DNA of 7,323 nucleotides, taken from contig CALCPC010000039.1 in the NCBI GenBank assembly GCA_937900975.1, positions 1 through 7,323 on the forward strand. Reading direction: 5' to 3'. The notes under the pieces are model-generated. The model was given only the letters and a program-made list of their open reading frames with translations, searched no databases and was not told the DNA's origin. A program made the position numbers and the translations under genes. The DNA is from an uncultured Paracoccaceae bacterium (GTDB lineage: Bacteria; Pseudomonadota; Alphaproteobacteria; Rhodobacterales; Rhodobacteraceae). This document shows, piece after piece, positions 5,872 to 7,323 of the stretch (position 1 is its first letter; the number at the start of each line of letters is the position of its first letter).

Positions 5872-6736
5872 GGAATCATCAACCGCCACCGAAGCCCTCG
5901 CCACCCTCGGCCATCCCGGGCGCCTTGCGGTTTTCCGCCTTCTCGCCCGGCGGGCGCCCGATGGTGTTCCGGCGGGGGAGATCGCGGCCGCGCTCGGGCT
6001 AAAGCCCAACACGCTGTCGGTGCATGTCGCCGCGCTCAGCCGTGCCGGTCTGGTCCATGCCACACGCATGGGGCGCACGATCCGCTATGGCATCGATTTG
6101 CAAGAAGTCGGCGCACTGATCGATTTTCTGATCACCGATTGCTGCCGCGGTCGGCCAGAGCTTTGCGCTCCGCTTGCCTCCCACACCCTTGAACGCCGCA
6201 ACCGAAAGGACGGTTCAATGCAGGACACACGGTTCAACGTGCTTTTCATCTGCACGGGCAACTCCGCCCGCTCCGATTTCGCCGAAACGCTGTTGCGCGC
6301 GCTTGGCAGCACCAAGTTCCGGGCCTTTTCCGCCGGCACAAAACCCTATTCCGAGCTGAATGCAGAGGCGATCAAACTTTTGACCCATAGGGGTCACGAC
6401 ATCTCGGCCCTGCGCGCAAAAAACGTGGCGGAGTTTCAGGGGCCGGATGCGCCGCAGATGGATTTCGTTTTCACTGTCTGCGATCGCGCCGCGAATGAGG
6501 AGTGTCCGCCCTGGCCCGGGCAGCCGATCACCGCCCATTGGGGGATACCGGACCCGGTCAAAGTCGTCGGCACGGCGGCGGAACGGGGGCTTGCGTTCCA
6601 GGAGGCTTACCGGACGCTGCGCCATCGGTTGATGGGGTTTGTGGCGCTGCCGGTCGCCACGCTCGACAGGATCTCGCTGCAAGGCAAGCTTGACGCCCTC
6701 GGGCAAGAGCACGCCGTCGACGGCGTGCTGAGCTAA
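5870..6736 (+). CDS. ArsR-ArsC fusion: arsenite-responsive repressor joined to arsenate reductase
   Basis: This is a 288-residue cytoplasmic protein. Residues ~1-100 form an ArsR/SmtB winged helix-turn-helix (recognition region around AALGLKPNTLSVHVAALSRAGLV, written here only as ~40-62) ending in DCCRGRPELC. Cys91, Cys92 and Cys99 form a three-Cys As(III) site like that of Acidithiobacillus ferrooxidans ArsR. Residues ~121-288 form a low-molecular-weight-phosphatase-type ArsC. Its P-loop CTGNSAR has Cys128 and Arg134, FTVCDRAANEEC offers Cys204 and Cys212 for the disulfide relay, and Asp228-Pro229 is the likely general acid. It would reduce arsenate to arsenite and repress its own operon. 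ATG 5870 has no Shine-Dalgarno. Met117 (ATG 6218) has AAAGGA 7 bases upstream, so free ArsC may also be made. ArsRC fusions are known, for example in Leptospirillum. The GAPDH gene follows after 13 bases. Confidence 0.92.
   Translation: MESSTATEALATLGHPGRLAVFRLLARRAPDGVPAGEIAAALGLKPNTLSVHVAALSRAGLVHATRMGRTIRYGIDLQEVGALIDFLITDCCRGRPELCAPLASHTLERRNRKDGSMQDTRFNVLFICTGNSARSDFAETLLRALGSTKFRAFSAGTKPYSELNAEAIKLLTHRGHDISALRAKNVAEFQGPDAPQMDFVFTVCDRAANEECPPWPGQPITAHWGIPDPVKVVGTAAERGLAFQEAYRTLRHRLMGFVALPVATLDRISLQGKLDALGQEHAVDGVLS
6205..6220 (+). promoter_or_regulatory. Internal ribosome-binding site and start for the ArsC domain
   Basis: AAAGGA at 6205-6210 stands 7 bases before an in-frame ATG (6218-6220) that begins MQDTRFNVLFICTGNSARS, exactly where a stand-alone ArsC would start. 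It sits in the linker between the two domains. It is either the relic of a separate arsC gene or a working internal start giving two products from one gene. Confidence 0.55.
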
Positions 6737-6749
6737 GCTGAGGGAGCAG

Positions 6750-7323
6750 ATGACAAGGATTGCCCTGAACGGCCTTGGCCGAATTGGAAAACTCGTTTTG
6801 CGCGCGCTGATCGATGACGGCGTCCCAGGTGAGATCGTTTTGGTCAACGACGCCGCCGGCGCCCCCGCCCAGCACGCCCCTCTTTTGGAGTTCGCCACGG
6901 TCGCCGGACGCTGGCCGGCCCGCTTTGCCCATGACGAAACGCATGTGACGATCAATGGCCAGGCGATCCGGCTGACCACGACGCCGCGGCTTCAGGACCT
7001 GCCCTTGAAGGCGCTCGGCGTCGATCTGGTGATCGACTGCACAGGCGTCTTCAAAACGCCAGAGAAGATCGCGCCCTATTACGACGCCGGCGTAAAAAAG
7101 GTCGTGGTGTCGGCGCCGGTCAAGGCCGCACCGGCGCTGAACCTGGTCTATGGCGTCAACCACACCCTCTATGACCCGGACACGCACCATCTGGTCACGG
7201 CGGCGAGTTGTACGACGAACTGCCTCGCGCCAGTGGTTAAGGTGCTGCACGAGGGGATCGGGATAACCCACGGGTCTATCACGACAATCCATGATGTGAC
7301 GAACACACAAACGATCGTGGACC
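6750..7323 (+). CDS. ArsJ-associated glyceraldehyde-3-phosphate dehydrogenase (3' end outside window)
   Basis: The first 191 residues of a GAPDH are present. The NAD-binding start is TRIALNGLGRIGK (Gly8, Gly10, Gly13), with Asp34 near the NAD-specificity position. The active-site segment AASCTTNC carries the nucleophile Cys154, and His181 in TTIHD matches the catalytic histidine. AGGGAG (6741-6746) precedes the ATG closely. The gene begins 13 bases after the arsR-arsC stop, so they form one operon. A GAPDH inside an ars operon is known to use arsenate in place of phosphate, producing 1-arseno-3-phosphoglycerate for export by ArsJ. That role is inferred from position. A housekeeping GAPDH is less likely because such genes are not normally in ars operons. 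Confidence 0.93.
   Translation, partial: MTRIALNGLGRIGKLVLRALIDDGVPGEIVLVNDAAGAPAQHAPLLEFATVAGRWPARFAHDETHVTINGQAIRLTTTPRLQDLPLKALGVDLVIDCTGVFKTPEKIAPYYDAGVKKVVVSAPVKAAPALNLVYGVNHTLYDPDTHHLVTAASCTTNCLAPVVKVLHEGIGITHGSITTIHDVTNTQTIVD

Overview
The window looks like chromosomal DNA of a GC-rich alphaproteobacterium, most likely in the Rhodobacterales (Paracoccaceae/Roseobacteraceae). This rests on recalled similarity of the CarA, GatB/YqeY and CoxE-like VWA proteins to that order, plus strong GC bias at wobble positions. No database search was possible.

Left part (1-2842, minus strand): a VWA-domain protein of the CoxE-like family runs off the left edge, preceded on the same strand by a membrane glycosyltransferase of family GT2. 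The VWA reading frame has a strange scar at 68-88. Seven consecutive codons have A at the wobble position where the family motif needs C/T-ending codons, and two of them become stops. The frame and the homology resume on the far side.

Middle part (3003-4844): carA (minus strand, pyrimidine/arginine biosynthesis) and a GatB/YqeY-domain protein (plus strand) diverge from a shared ~190-base intergenic region. That region holds an 11-base imperfect inverted repeat.

Gene-poor stretch (4845-5869): about 1 kb without a convincing gene. Its first part (4913-5112) is a diverged tandem repeat with an exact 50-base period, which cannot encode a protein repeat because 50 is not a multiple of 3. The remainder shows nothing I can name beyond short hairpins.

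Right part (5848-7323, plus strand): an arsenic-resistance operon. It opens with an AT-rich palindrome overlapping the start codon. Next is a single gene joining an ArsR-type repressor (Cys-Cys...Cys arsenite site) to a low-molecular-weight-phosphatase-type ArsC arsenate reductase. Fourteen bases later a glyceraldehyde-3-phosphate dehydrogenase begins and runs off the right edge. GAPDH in an ars operon is the known partner of the ArsJ exporter: it makes 1-arseno-3-phosphoglycerate, which ArsJ expels. I therefore predict arsJ just beyond the window. The operon would then cover sensing, arsenate reduction and an organoarsenical efflux route.

The two most unusual signals are the wobble-only scar in the VWA gene and the 50-base repeat array.
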